Shown here: in pieces, positions 35,958 to 44,553 of the stretch
Layout of the letters: every line of letters begins with the position of its first letter
Position numbering within the stretch: position 1 is the first letter of the stretch
Assembly: GCF_007341385.1 (NCBI RefSeq)
Contig: NZ_VJYD01000015.1
Location: 56,561 to 120,560, forward strand
Length of the DNA stretch: 64,000 nucleotides
Direction: 5' to 3'
Source of the DNA: Flavobacterium daemonense
GTDB taxonomy: Bacteria; Bacteroidota; Bacteroidia; Flavobacteriales; Flavobacteriaceae
The notes under the pieces: generated by a model
Database searches by the model: none
Told to the model about the DNA's origin: nothing
What the model saw: only the letters and a program-made list of their open reading frames with translations
Made by a program: the position numbers and the translations under genes

Positions 35958-38756
35958 TTAGTTTTGTTTAGTATCTCCTCCGCCCATTTTGCTGAAATCC
36001 CAGCTTACAGAGAACATAAAGTATCTTTGGATAGTCGTATAAGTACTTTGGTTGATGTTTCCATTGAATGCAGAACGATTAAATCCTACATTCTGGTTCA
36101 AAAGATCTCGTCCCGTTATAGAAACTCTTAAATTATCTGATTTTAAGAATTTTTTGGTGATAGAGGCATTCCAAATAAAACGCTCAAAACTTTCCTGAAT
36201 CACTTGCGTTTTTCCATTATATTGGTAATTACCATCTGTGCTAATTTCTAGTTTGAAAGGTAATTGAACACTGCTCCAGAAATTCCCATTAAAGCCCCAA
36301 CCATTACTATCGCTATTTTCATTGATGCTTGCATCAGCAACGTTGTAAGTAGGTCCGAAGCTAGCATTAAAATTATATTTCTTTTCTTTATTCTTTGATA
36401 AGTTTAAATTAAAGGAATAAGTTGAATTTTTAGTTTGATTCAGCTTTGTGTTGATATAATTATAGTTTAAACTTTTGTTGGCGCTTAAACCAATTCCTGC
36501 GTTCATATCTATGGCTTTGATTGTTCTTCCAAAATTAGTATTCAAATAATAACTTGTTGTAGCTTTGTTTTTTAGGTTTTCAAATTGAGAAATGCTTTGT
36601 CCTCTATCATTTGTAATTACATTACTTATTATTGGATTTAGCGTTAAATTATACGATCCATTAATCGAAAAATATTGATTGCTAAGCACTTTATAGGAAT
36701 AATAACTTCCTCTAAAACTATTTTTAAAAGAAGGATCTAAATTTGGATTACCCACAATCGTATTTAATGGGTTCTGATTATTTGGTATTGGTTGTATTTG
36801 TTCTAATGTTGGTTGATCGTTGTTTCCATTATAAGACAAACGCAGTGATTCTCTTTGTTTAAAATTATATTGATAGGTTATTTGCGGCATGTAGTTGACA
36901 AATTTTCGCTTAAGTGAAGTATCTCTATACACATCATATTGTTTAAAGTTTACATCGCTAAATTTAGAACCAAAATTAAAAACGGTTTTGTTTTTTTTGT
37001 AATTAAAAATCGCTCCAACTTGGTTTATCGTTTGGTCTAATTCATAATTATTACTAAAGATGGAATCCAAAACAGTATAATCGCCATTTGGAGATAGATT
37101 AAAAGATTTACGATCAGATTTCCCGTTACTAATGTTGAATCCATAATTAAGAATTACAGAGAGACTCTTGGATAACGGTTCGGTATAAATTAAATTGGAT
37201 TTAAAAGCGGTATTGCCAATATTATTGACTTTGTATTGATCGACTACTTTTGTACTATCTGGACTAATTACGGATGGTGTAAAAAATTCAGCTCTAGAAT
37301 TTAAATAACCATCACCTTTACTATCTGTAGTTGACTGGCTTAAATTAAGAGATAGTGTTCGTCCCGTTTTTTTAAGTCTTTTGGTTAATAAAATATTCGT
37401 ATTAAATGTTTTATCATCAACATCGTTTGTAGTTGTTTGTTTCAAATTATTCAATTGGTTGCCTTGTTCGTCGGTACCTTTTCGCATTTCTTCTTCACTT
37501 GAGTTGCTCTTTTTAAATAATCCATCTACATTTAATTTTAAAGTTAAAGTAGAATCAATTTTAATTTCATAAGCTAAATCAAGTTTGTTTTTGGTCATGT
37601 TTTTCTCAAAATTCTTGTCTGAAGTATTATAAATACTGCTAGAACTTAAATTTTGCTGGTTAATATCATTGCGATTTCCCGAAAGTTTGATATCGCCAAT
37701 TTTATAATTTACGTTGATAGATTCTTTATCGTTGTTCCATTTATTGTCGAAATGTATTCCTCCAGTTTGAGCTACTGGAATTCCTTCACCATTAAATTGG
37801 CCATCCCAACTTTCAAATTCATCATTCCCACTATTTGTAAAATAAATACCGCCGTCATCAGTTACTTGATAACCGCTTTGTCCATATTTATCTTTATCTC
37901 CCCATCCTAATCCTACTTGTCCTGTGTTGCCAAAAATGCCGTAAGCCGCTAGTTTTTTCTTATCCCAAAACTTATTAAACATGGCTTGACCTTTGTATAA
38001 TTTATCAGTTCCTATTCCGAGTTCTGCTTTTCCGAAGTAACCATTTTTTTTGTCTTCTTTAAGTTTAACATTCAGCGTTTTGGTTTTCTGGCCATCATCA
38101 ATTCCTGTAAAAGCGGCTTGATCACTTTTTTTGTCGTACAATTGTACTTTATCGACCATGTCCGCACGTAGGTTTTTTGTAACTAAAGTGGGATCATCAC
38201 CAAAAAATTCTTCACCATCAACCAAAACTTTTGTTACAGTTTCACCTTGAGCGGTAATTTTTCCGTCCTTATCAATTTGTATTCCAGGGAATTGTTTTAT
38301 CAGATCTTCCACTTTTGCATTCGGTTCTATTTTAAATGCTTTTGGATCAAATTCTAACGTATCACCTTTAATTTTCATTGCAGCTCTATTGCCTTTGATA
38401 ATTATTTCGGATAGTATTCTTCCTTTATCTTCCAAATTAATTTTCCCATAATCTTTGATTAATTTTGTGGAATCAACAGAAAATTGATCTACAAAATCAG
38501 CATATTTAGGATAAGAAACCAGTAAAATAAATTTACCAGCTTTAATATTATTCAACTCAAAAGAACCATTTTCTTTGGCTCGGGTAAATTTTACTAAAAT
38601 GGAATCTTGTGCTCTTAACAAAGAGACTGATGCTTTTGTTAAAGTAGAATGGTTTATGGTGTCGGTTACATATCCTTTAACTGTGCCTGATGTTTGTGCT
38701 TGTAAAATATTTGATAAAAAAAGAAAGCAACATAATACTAGAATTGTTTGTCTCAT
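35958..38756 (-). CDS. Outer-membrane beta-barrel receptor (TonB-dependent type)
   Basis: The 932-residue protein has a signal peptide (FLSNILQAQ), a carboxypeptidase-like domain (VKGYVTDTINHSTLTKASVSLL, about 24-110), a plug (IKQFPGIQIDKDGKITAQGE, KVLVDGEEFFGDDP) and a barrel ending in FMFSVSWDFSKMGGG. The LVDGEEFFGDDP motif marks the branch of barrel proteins that pair with GLPGLI proteins, as here. Ligand unknown; the nearby GH35 gene is convergent and terminated, so a link to galactosides is not shown. Confidence 0.88.
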   Translation of the reverse strand: MRQTILVLCCFLFLSNILQAQTSGTVKGYVTDTINHSTLTKASVSLLRAQDSILVKFTRAKENGSFELNNIKAGKFILLVSYPKYADFVDQFSVDSTKLIKDYGKINLEDKGRILSEIIIKGNRAAMKIKGDTLEFDPKAFKIEPNAKVEDLIKQFPGIQIDKDGKITAQGETVTKVLVDGEEFFGDDPTLVTKNLRADMVDKVQLYDKKSDQAAFTGIDDGQKTKTLNVKLKEDKKNGYFGKAELGIGTDKLYKGQAMFNKFWDKKKLAAYGIFGNTGQVGLGWGDKDKYGQSGYQVTDDGGIYFTNSGNDEFESWDGQFNGEGIPVAQTGGIHFDNKWNNDKESINVNYKIGDIKLSGNRNDINQQNLSSSSIYNTSDKNFEKNMTKNKLDLAYEIKIDSTLTLKLNVDGLFKKSNSSEEEMRKGTDEQGNQLNNLKQTTTNDVDDKTFNTNILLTKRLKKTGRTLSLNLSQSTTDSKGDGYLNSRAEFFTPSVISPDSTKVVDQYKVNNIGNTAFKSNLIYTEPLSKSLSVILNYGFNISNGKSDRKSFNLSPNGDYTVLDSIFSNNYELDQTINQVGAIFNYKKNKTVFNFGSKFSDVNFKQYDVYRDTSLKRKFVNYMPQITYQYNFKQRESLRLSYNGNNDQPTLEQIQPIPNNQNPLNTIVGNPNLDPSFKNSFRGSYYSYKVLSNQYFSINGSYNLTLNPIISNVITNDRGQSISQFENLKNKATTSYYLNTNFGRTIKAIDMNAGIGLSANKSLNYNYINTKLNQTKNSTYSFNLNLSKNKEKKYNFNASFGPTYNVADASINENSDSNGWGFNGNFWSSVQLPFKLEISTDGNYQYNGKTQVIQESFERFIWNASITKKFLKSDNLRVSITGRDLLNQNVGFNRSAFNGNINQSTYTTIQRYFMFSVSWDFSKMGGGDTKQN

Positions 38757-39330
38757 TAATTGTTTGTGGTTTTTTTAAAACAAGGCATAATAGTTCTATT
38801 CCATTTTTGAGAAATAGAGATAAAGTGCAGTTGTCGTGTGATTTGTTTTTTGATTGATTAAAACTGTAGATTCTAAAATAGAAATTGAAACAGCGTTTTT
38901 TTAGATAGGGTTGTGGAAGTAGAGTGGTTTGATTTTATGAAATTCATAATTTTTTTACGAGGTTTTGGTTATTGGTGGTTTGAATTTTAACGATTTTGAT
39001 TAGTAATCGTTAGTCTAATAGTTAATTTTAACATGTTTCAAATCTAAGTAAAAATACTACAATATAAGAAAGTACTTTACTTTTTTTTAACATAATTTAT
39101 TAATAACAATCTTGTTTTTTAGCCAATAGTGCTTGAATTCCAATGTGTACTTCTGTTTTGGTATAACCAAAGGTCTTGTACTCTTGCGTCCATTTTTAGG
39201 TATGAACCGCAGTGTCTCTATATGTCATAATATGGCAAAGAAAATATTTTTCACTTCGTTTTTTGAGGTACAAAATCACTACATTTTTTTTAAAATGTTA
39301 CTCAAAATCAAAAAGAAAAGGCAAATAAAA

Positions 39331-39379
39331 AAACAAACGAGTTAAAATATTGTTTGTTAATATTTTAACTCGTTTGTTT
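39331..39379. terminator. Long perfect hairpin (21-bp stem)
   Basis: The arms at 39331-39351 and 39359-39379 are perfectly complementary over 21 bp with a 7-base loop, and have T/A-rich flanks. It could be a bidirectional terminator left by a lost element. No intact gene is next to it. Confidence 0.55.
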
Positions 39380-39647
39380 GTACTCGTCTTATTTTGTCTT
39401 ACTATTTTCCGATGCAGAAATTAGCAACTCAATGTTTTCAATGACTATAATATAGCGAGGTACATTTGAGGTACAACTTTTTTAACAAAAAACGCATAAT
39501 AAAACAAACAAAACCTTAATTTTGGTAAGGATATTAGTTGACGATAAAATTTCAGCACTATTTTCTAAGAACACATTAATCTAGTGGTTAGTACAAAAGT
39601 ATAAAAGATAATTGAAGTTTGGTCGCAGAGAAGTCATACTTTAAGAT

Positions 39648-39668
39648 TGGAGGGGAGCAGGATTCGAA
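39648..39668 (-). other. tRNA 3'-end-like fragment, possible attachment-site remnant
   Basis: On the minus strand the stretch reads TTCGAATCCTGCTCCCCTCC followed by A, which looks like the T-loop, 3' T-stem and 3' acceptor strand of a tRNA. The 5' T-stem partner is missing, so no cloverleaf can form. Such 20-base tails are what site-specific integrases leave at one end of an element. Confidence 0.35.
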
Positions 39669-39767
39669 TTTTAAGCTTGAAATCGCTGTATATCTCACTT
39701 TTATCTATGTCTTGAACCTCTGTGCACCGATCCTGCACCAAATTCAAATTATTATTATTTTGTGGAT

Positions 39768-40124
39768 TTGAAAAATCCGGCACATCTTCTCAACGGGAAA
39801 TATTTCTACATTTTCTTTGATGAATTCATATTTCACCCGCCGCTCTTGGAGAAGATAATTTGAGCCTTTTTTAGAATATCTCTTTCAATTTCCAGCTCTT
39901 TGATTTGTTTCCGAAGCTTTAACAGTTCATTATTATGGGATATTTTTAGCTGAAGTTTTCTTTATGGTAAATCTGCCTTCCTGATAAATCTTCTTCCAGT
40001 ACTGCAGGGCACTTTTGCTGATATTGAGCTCTCTTGCTACGTCACGGACCCTTCCGCAGTGGATGCTCATGGTGGCGGCCAGAATCTTAAAGTCTAAAGT
40101 AAAGTTTCTTCTTGTATTTTTCAT
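39768..40124 (-). pseudogene. Broken IS3-family transposase remnant (orfA frameshifted, orfB truncated)
   Basis: From 40124 leftward the frame begins MKNTRRNFTLDFKILAAT and contains the helix-turn-helix VARELNISKSALQYWKK of an IS3-type OrfA. It stops at 39933. One base later, in another frame, it continues NNELLKLRKQIKELEIERDI and ends IIFSKSGG, the normal coiled-coil end of OrfA. A GTG overlapping that stop begins KYEFIKENVEIFPVEKMCRI, the usual N-terminus of OrfB, and then similarity ends near 39768. So a frameshift and a large 3' deletion have killed the element. No terminal inverted repeats were identified. Confidence 0.8.
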
Positions 40125-40210
40125 GCCTGAAAATTAGCACTCATAAAGTTAGCTTTAAATAAGAAATTCTAAGTACTATATCAGTCTTTTTTACACTTTC
40201 TGATCGATAC

Positions 40211-40246
40211 TGCCTAAGCTTTTAGTTGCGAAAAAGGTAGCAACTC
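40211..40246 (+). repeat. Imperfect 36-base repeat, left copy
   Basis: Starts TGCCTAAGCTTTTAGT and ends GCAACTC. About 29 of 36 bases match 63332-63367 in the same orientation. The two copies bracket the RiPP locus almost exactly. Confidence 0.4.
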
Positions 40247-40327
40247 CAAGTAAATAAAGGAATATAAATTGCTATGAATTTGTTAGGTAAAAATCGCGTT
40301 ACAATGAGTTGAAGAGATTTCTAACTG

Positions 40328-41482
40328 TTACTGTTTTAATTGGGGGACTAATGAAAAATGTTCATCTTCAGATAGTTCATTGATAAAGTGAATTAACATC
40401 TTTCGATCGTATTGTTTTGGAAAAAGATACTTATCAATGATGATTTGAGGAGTAAATATAAGGTTATTTTCTAAATTCGAATTGAACTGAGCTTTTAAAA
40501 TTTCATCTGCTTTAAGTTCATTTGTTACTGATATTTGTGCTTCATACAGTTTATTTTCATTTTTATCTTTAAACCAATTGTGCAATTCTGTTGTAAAAAC
40601 TTCTTGTCCCTTATCAAGATAAAGAGCCACTAATTGCTGGTGTATTTTTCTTGATTTTTTACTGCTATAATGATCTTTATTAAAATTAAAACGGATATCA
40701 AAGCATATTAAATCAAAATACTTATCTAGTATTTCTTCCATTATTGAATGTACTTCTTTACAAGAGACACTAAATGGATTAATAACCATTATAATCTTCA
40801 AAGATGCATTTTTATTGCCTAGTTGTATAGATTCTGATTTTCTTAAATTATCTTGTATTGTATTAGAAGCTAGTAAGTTATTTTTGAAAATCTGGTAATT
40901 TTGCATAAATTGATTACCTTTTATCTGGATTTTTTTTAGCTCTTTTCGCTCCATAAGCAGTTTTTGTAAAACAGCAATGGAAAATATAAAACTAATGGTT
41001 GGTAAAAGGAAAAATAACTTTGCTGTTATATTCAGTTTAGATAGACTTGTAATCGCTATAATTAATATAGAAATTGATATGGGTAAACCCCAAAACCACT
41101 TATTCATTTTTGATATTACTGCCTTTTCTATTTGTGAATTTTCTATCAAAATAATAATGCCGTTCCATCGAGATTCTAACTCTGTTTTTGAAATTTTAAT
41201 TACATTATTGTCTTTGTAATAGAGGTAAGCATCTTCTTTTTTTTCGATAAGGTAGAATTCAGCTTCTAACATTCCAGCAAAACGATTGGGCAATATTTCT
41301 ATTTCTGAGAACTCTATTTGAAAGGCACCATTTTCAATATTAAAAAATTTCAAAGTATCTGTAATAGATAATACTGAAGGATACTCAGGATGTGCTTCAA
41401 TTTGCAATTCAAGTTCAGGTATGTTAAAAGACACCTTTTCTTTCTTTAAATATTGGTATAAAAAATTAAATTTTTTGCTCAT
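40328..41482 (-). CDS. C39-like/thioredoxin-fold membrane protein lacking VKOR and the CxxC
   Basis: The 384-residue protein is a paralogue of the one at 58174-59799. Residues 1-115 form a C39-peptidase-like domain without the catalytic Cys (HPEYPSVLSITDTLKFFNIE). Two membrane helices follow (about 130-175), then a thioredoxin-like domain (about 185-384) starting KGNQFMQNYQIFKNNLLAS. Where the paralogue has CSFC, this protein has SVSC (238-241), so the resolving/attacking Cys pair is broken. The 146 residues holding the VKOR domain are cleanly absent. It is the last gene of the leftward lanthipeptide operon. Probably a non-redox scaffold, chaperone or modified redox partner; function is inferred. 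Confidence 0.8.
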   Translation of the reverse strand: MSKKFNFLYQYLKKEKVSFNIPELELQIEAHPEYPSVLSITDTLKFFNIENGAFQIEFSEIEILPNRFAGMLEAEFYLIEKKEDAYLYYKDNNVIKISKTELESRWNGIIILIENSQIEKAVISKMNKWFWGLPISISILIIAITSLSKLNITAKLFFLLPTISFIFSIAVLQKLLMERKELKKIQIKGNQFMQNYQIFKNNLLASNTIQDNLRKSESIQLGNKNASLKIIMVINPFSVSCKEVHSIMEEILDKYFDLICFDIRFNFNKDHYSSKKSRKIHQQLVALYLDKGQEVFTTELHNWFKDKNENKLYEAQISVTNELKADEILKAQFNSNLENNLIFTPQIIIDKYLFPKQYDRKMLIHFINELSEDEHFSLVPQLKQ

Positions 41483-41527
41483 TTCTACTAAAGTTCTGCA
41501 GTGTTTGTAATTTAAATAATTGTGGAA

Positions 41528-42547
41528 TTATTTTGTTTTGTTTACTCTTAAAAAGAAATTATTAAAAAAGTTACTTTTCTCCTTTTTTTGCACTTCTTTT
41601 TGTTTAAAATAATTTTTTATAAAAGGATCATCGGACCTATTTGTTATATATAGACCATTTTCATCACGATTTATTATTTCTTTTGCTTTTGAGTTGTATT
41701 GGTATCGCTGTATGTATTGCCTTTTTCCAAGATCTCCATGCCAAATATGGTATAGATCACCCTCAACATATCCAATTTTTCCCTCTGTAGCTTTATGGAA
41801 ATTTTTACTCCATAAGTTTATTTGGTCAATATCCTCAATAAAGGTTTTAGCTATACTTGAATGCGGTATTTGCCCAGCTGCAGCATGGGCAATAATATTA
41901 TCTGCGCCGCCAATTAGGGCCTTGTCAAATAATGGGACAGCATCTAGAATATCCCTTCTTGCTCCCCATGCAAATCCTACATGACCGTGTATGTTAAGTT
42001 TTTCATTTTTCCATAGTTCTGTGTCTGTATAATTTGCGCCAAAACTTCGCCAGACTTTTGTATTAATTGCATTTGGCAAGTAAGAATCTCTTATTTTTTC
42101 CATGTCAAATGATGGTTTTACTTCATCTTTTTCAAGAAACACACAATATTCAAAAGGTTGTATTATTGTTTTACTTTCTAATTGTTTTACTCCATCAATT
42201 ATCCAATTTGTATTCGTAAATACCACATCAGCATCAAGCCAAAAAACATATTTATACTTTTTTGGTAATTCACTTATAATTTTATTTAATAATGATTCTT
42301 TATGCCAAAGTAAATTTTCAGTATATACTCTTTTTATGTTATCGTTTTGATCAAGCTGCGGATGCGTATCGCCAATTATACATTCAATAATTGTGTGGTC
42401 TAAGTGTTTTATGCTTTCATAAAATATATTAAAAGCCTTAATTCTGTAAGGAGAGTTCTGAGGATTGAAAAAACAAGAGATTATAATTGCCTCAGGATGC
42501 ATATTGTACTTGCTTTTATAAATGTTTTTTTTAATTAAATTGAACAT
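41528..42547 (-). CDS. Glycosyltransferase-like protein, GT-A type
   Basis: The 339-residue protein has a nucleotide-sugar-binding start (IIISCFFNPQNSPYRIKAF) and the DxD-type metal motif in YVFWLDADVVFTN. Later segments HVGFAWGARRDIL, LIGGADNIIAHAA and YHIWHGDLGKRQYIQRYQY resemble the acceptor-side motifs of uncharacterised GT-A proteins. No membrane segment is seen, so it should act in the cytoplasm. It lies in the lanthipeptide operon, 80 bases after the LanB C-like gene and 46 before the thioredoxin-fold gene. Sugar transfer onto the peptide is a reasonable but unproven idea. Confidence 0.72.
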   Translation of the reverse strand: MFNLIKKNIYKSKYNMHPEAIIISCFFNPQNSPYRIKAFNIFYESIKHLDHTIIECIIGDTHPQLDQNDNIKRVYTENLLWHKESLLNKIISELPKKYKYVFWLDADVVFTNTNWIIDGVKQLESKTIIQPFEYCVFLEKDEVKPSFDMEKIRDSYLPNAINTKVWRSFGANYTDTELWKNEKLNIHGHVGFAWGARRDILDAVPLFDKALIGGADNIIAHAAAGQIPHSSIAKTFIEDIDQINLWSKNFHKATEGKIGYVEGDLYHIWHGDLGKRQYIQRYQYNSKAKEIINRDENGLYITNRSDDPFIKNYFKQKEVQKKEKSNFFNNFFLRVNKTK

Positions 42548-42627
42548 ACTTTTAATTTTAATTATTTCTTGAATATTTTAGCCATAGAAAAACAGTATGA
42601 AAGACCACAAATTAGTCAAGTTTTGCT

Positions 42628-43518
42628 TTATTGAAGATTATAATTTTCGAAAGAATTAATCATTAAAGAATAAAAGCTGATTTTATCTTTAAAGTTAAAT
42701 GCTGACATTATTTTTTCTAATGCAGTTTTAATATCATAACCATCCAGTTCAATTGTTTTCTGAAAAAATGAGCAAACATGATTGTGCCATTCTATTTCCC
42801 ATTTTTCTTCATAATCCTCTGCATTAATATTTCTATATTCCTTTAAATAGGGGAGTAAGGTATCTTTGTTATCTGCGAAATATTGTTGGCATAAATCTGC
42901 AATTTCCTGTGGTGTATTGGGATCGTATAGATAATGCTCGACTTCTATAAGCTCTTTAAGCAATTTTAATATCTCATTGTCAGTAACTTTTATTGCATTT
43001 AAAAAAATTATTATTATTTGAAACATAATTCCATTTATTGATAAATGAAATTCATCCTTATATTCGCTAAAAGCAAAAAAAAGTAAGTGTGTTATACCTA
43101 TATTAAAATCTTGCCAGAAATCTGAATTATCTTCAAATATGCCATAATGAATCGAATTATTTTTGAAGTTTATAAAATAACCTGAAACTTCTTCATTTAC
43201 AATTAATTCTGAAGGTTTTTTAGAAAGAAAATCTTTAAAATATAAATCTATAGATGTTGCAATTTCGACAGCATTTTCTTCTTGTACTGTAAATACCAAT
43301 CTTATATTTTCTCCTCTTCGGTCATTTAAATAAAAATAAAATTGCAAGTTTTTATGTTGTGAAATAAAAGGCAGTATGGCGTCTAAAACTAAAAGATCCC
43401 ACTTTGACTTATCATAAAAAATAGAAATGCATAAATTGATTGTATTTTCATTCAAAATTACATTTGAGTTATTATCTGATTTTAATACTGTTTTTTTACT
43501 CGAGGTGTGCATCTCCAT
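42628..43518 (-). CDS. Divergent LanB C-domain-like (SpaB_C/thiopeptide-type) protein
   Basis: The 296-residue protein follows the layout of the dehydratase elimination domain: INLCISIFYDKSKWDLLVLD, then LQFYFYLNDRRGENIRLVFT, which sits where the bona fide copy in this operon has KWFFIRYTDPEFHLRIRVYL. The rest is helical and poorly conserved. Similarity is weak and based on pattern, so the assignment is tentative. It overlaps the GT2 gene by 23 bases and is the second such protein in the operon. It may act on another residue, as a partner subunit, or be a non-catalytic binder of the leader. Confidence 0.5.
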   Translation of the reverse strand: MEMHTSSKKTVLKSDNNSNVILNENTINLCISIFYDKSKWDLLVLDAILPFISQHKNLQFYFYLNDRRGENIRLVFTVQEENAVEIATSIDLYFKDFLSKKPSELIVNEEVSGYFINFKNNSIHYGIFEDNSDFWQDFNIGITHLLFFAFSEYKDEFHLSINGIMFQIIIIFLNAIKVTDNEILKLLKELIEVEHYLYDPNTPQEIADLCQQYFADNKDTLLPYLKEYRNINAEDYEEKWEIEWHNHVCSFFQKTIELDGYDIKTALEKIMSAFNFKDKISFYSLMINSFENYNLQ

Positions 43519-44524
43519 AAGATTCTTCGTTTACAGTTATTCTTTTATTTGTTAAATTTTTTTCCATTTTTATGCGGTTGCTTATTTGTGAAAAAAACAT
43601 GATTAAAGATGAGCAAAATACCTTATCTGATATTTCAATATAGTCTGGATTATTTGATATGGAAAGATTTCCTTCTTTAAAAATAATTTTATCTAAAGAA
43701 ATAAATTCCCCATATTCCCATTTATCATTTAGTAAACTATGTCTGAATTTAAATGTTTTATTGATAGGAAATAAATTTTCGATAGATTCTGATTTTAAAA
43801 CGAAGTTGTCAATTATGTTTCCAGTATATACTTCGTTATTATCAAAGCAATAAACCAATTCAGAAATTGCCGGCGTTTTATACTTAATGTATACATGTTT
43901 AATTCCAATGTTATTGTATTCATTTTGAAGACGCTCAGTATCACTATGAGTTATAGCATTTAAAAAAGTTTCCTTTGGAATTAGCACCACTTTCCTGCCT
44001 AATAATTCAAGACGATTCCTTAAGTCAAAATCTTCAAATCCATAGCCTTTCATTTCTTCATCATATCCTCTTAATGTTATAAAATCCTCTTTGGTTAAGC
44101 ATATTCTCCCACAGCAATCTTTCTCTGTATTTTTATCTACAAATAAATATGAGTTTTGATCTTTACAAAAAGACTCATTAATAAATTCAGCAAATCCTTT
44201 CCCTATAAAATTGTCAGCATCTACATTGCATATAATATTACCACTAGCTTGCTTAGAAACAACATTCTTTGAATGGCTTCTTAAAAAATATTTTGGTTCA
44301 GTCGTCTTAATATATTTTAAAACGCCTAGCTCAATATATTGTGACATTTCTGTATTTATCCATTCATCTATCTCATCTGCGGAATTATAATTAAGCACTA
44401 TAAATTCTAAGTTCCCATAATCTAAGTTATCTTCAATATTTTTAGGTAAAGTTTCTTTTAAAAAACTTAGACGATTCATACACACAGTGCAAAAAGATAT
44501 CTTTTGTTTTATTTTTGTGACCAT
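43496..44524 (-). CDS. GT2-type glycosyltransferase
   Basis: The 342-residue protein has the GT-A start KISFCTVCMNRLSFLKETLP, the DxD motif in NIICNVDADNFIGKGF, and GYDEEMKGYGFEDFDLRNRL, the galactosyltransferase-associated GxGxED motif that positions the acceptor. Residues about 215-342 form an extra domain not recognised. No signal or membrane segment is apparent, so it should be cytoplasmic. It follows the HlyD gene by 29 bases and overlaps the next gene. Glycosylation of the lanthipeptide before export is plausible; alternatively it could modify the cell surface for self-protection. Confidence 0.82.
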   Translation of the reverse strand: MVTKIKQKISFCTVCMNRLSFLKETLPKNIEDNLDYGNLEFIVLNYNSADEIDEWINTEMSQYIELGVLKYIKTTEPKYFLRSHSKNVVSKQASGNIICNVDADNFIGKGFAEFINESFCKDQNSYLFVDKNTEKDCCGRICLTKEDFITLRGYDEEMKGYGFEDFDLRNRLELLGRKVVLIPKETFLNAITHSDTERLQNEYNNIGIKHVYIKYKTPAISELVYCFDNNEVYTGNIIDNFVLKSESIENLFPINKTFKFRHSLLNDKWEYGEFISLDKIIFKEGNLSISNNPDYIEISDKVFCSSLIMFFSQISNRIKMEKNLTNKRITVNEESYGDAHLE

Positions 44525-44553
44525 AATTTATTATTAGAATTTTCAAATAAGAA

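Larger units (their letters stand above)
38757..39767. other. Degraded intergenic region left of the RiPP locus
   Basis: About 1 kb with no intact gene. It has broken frames on the minus strand (39120-39270) that look like decayed coding sequence, the repeated phrase GAGGTACAA (about 39264 and 39466), a very long hairpin (39331-39379) and a tRNA 3'-end-like stretch (39648-39668). It reads as remains of integrated elements. Confidence 0.55.

Noticed and set aside
39133..39345. 70-codon plus-strand frame; also possible integrase remains on the minus strand
   Set aside because: The plus frame is low-complexity at its end; minus frames are broken and I could not match them to a tyrosine recombinase with confidence.
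39648..39740. Possible complete tRNA gene
   Set aside because: Only the 3' tail resembles a tRNA; the 5' T-stem, anticodon arm and acceptor partner do not form.
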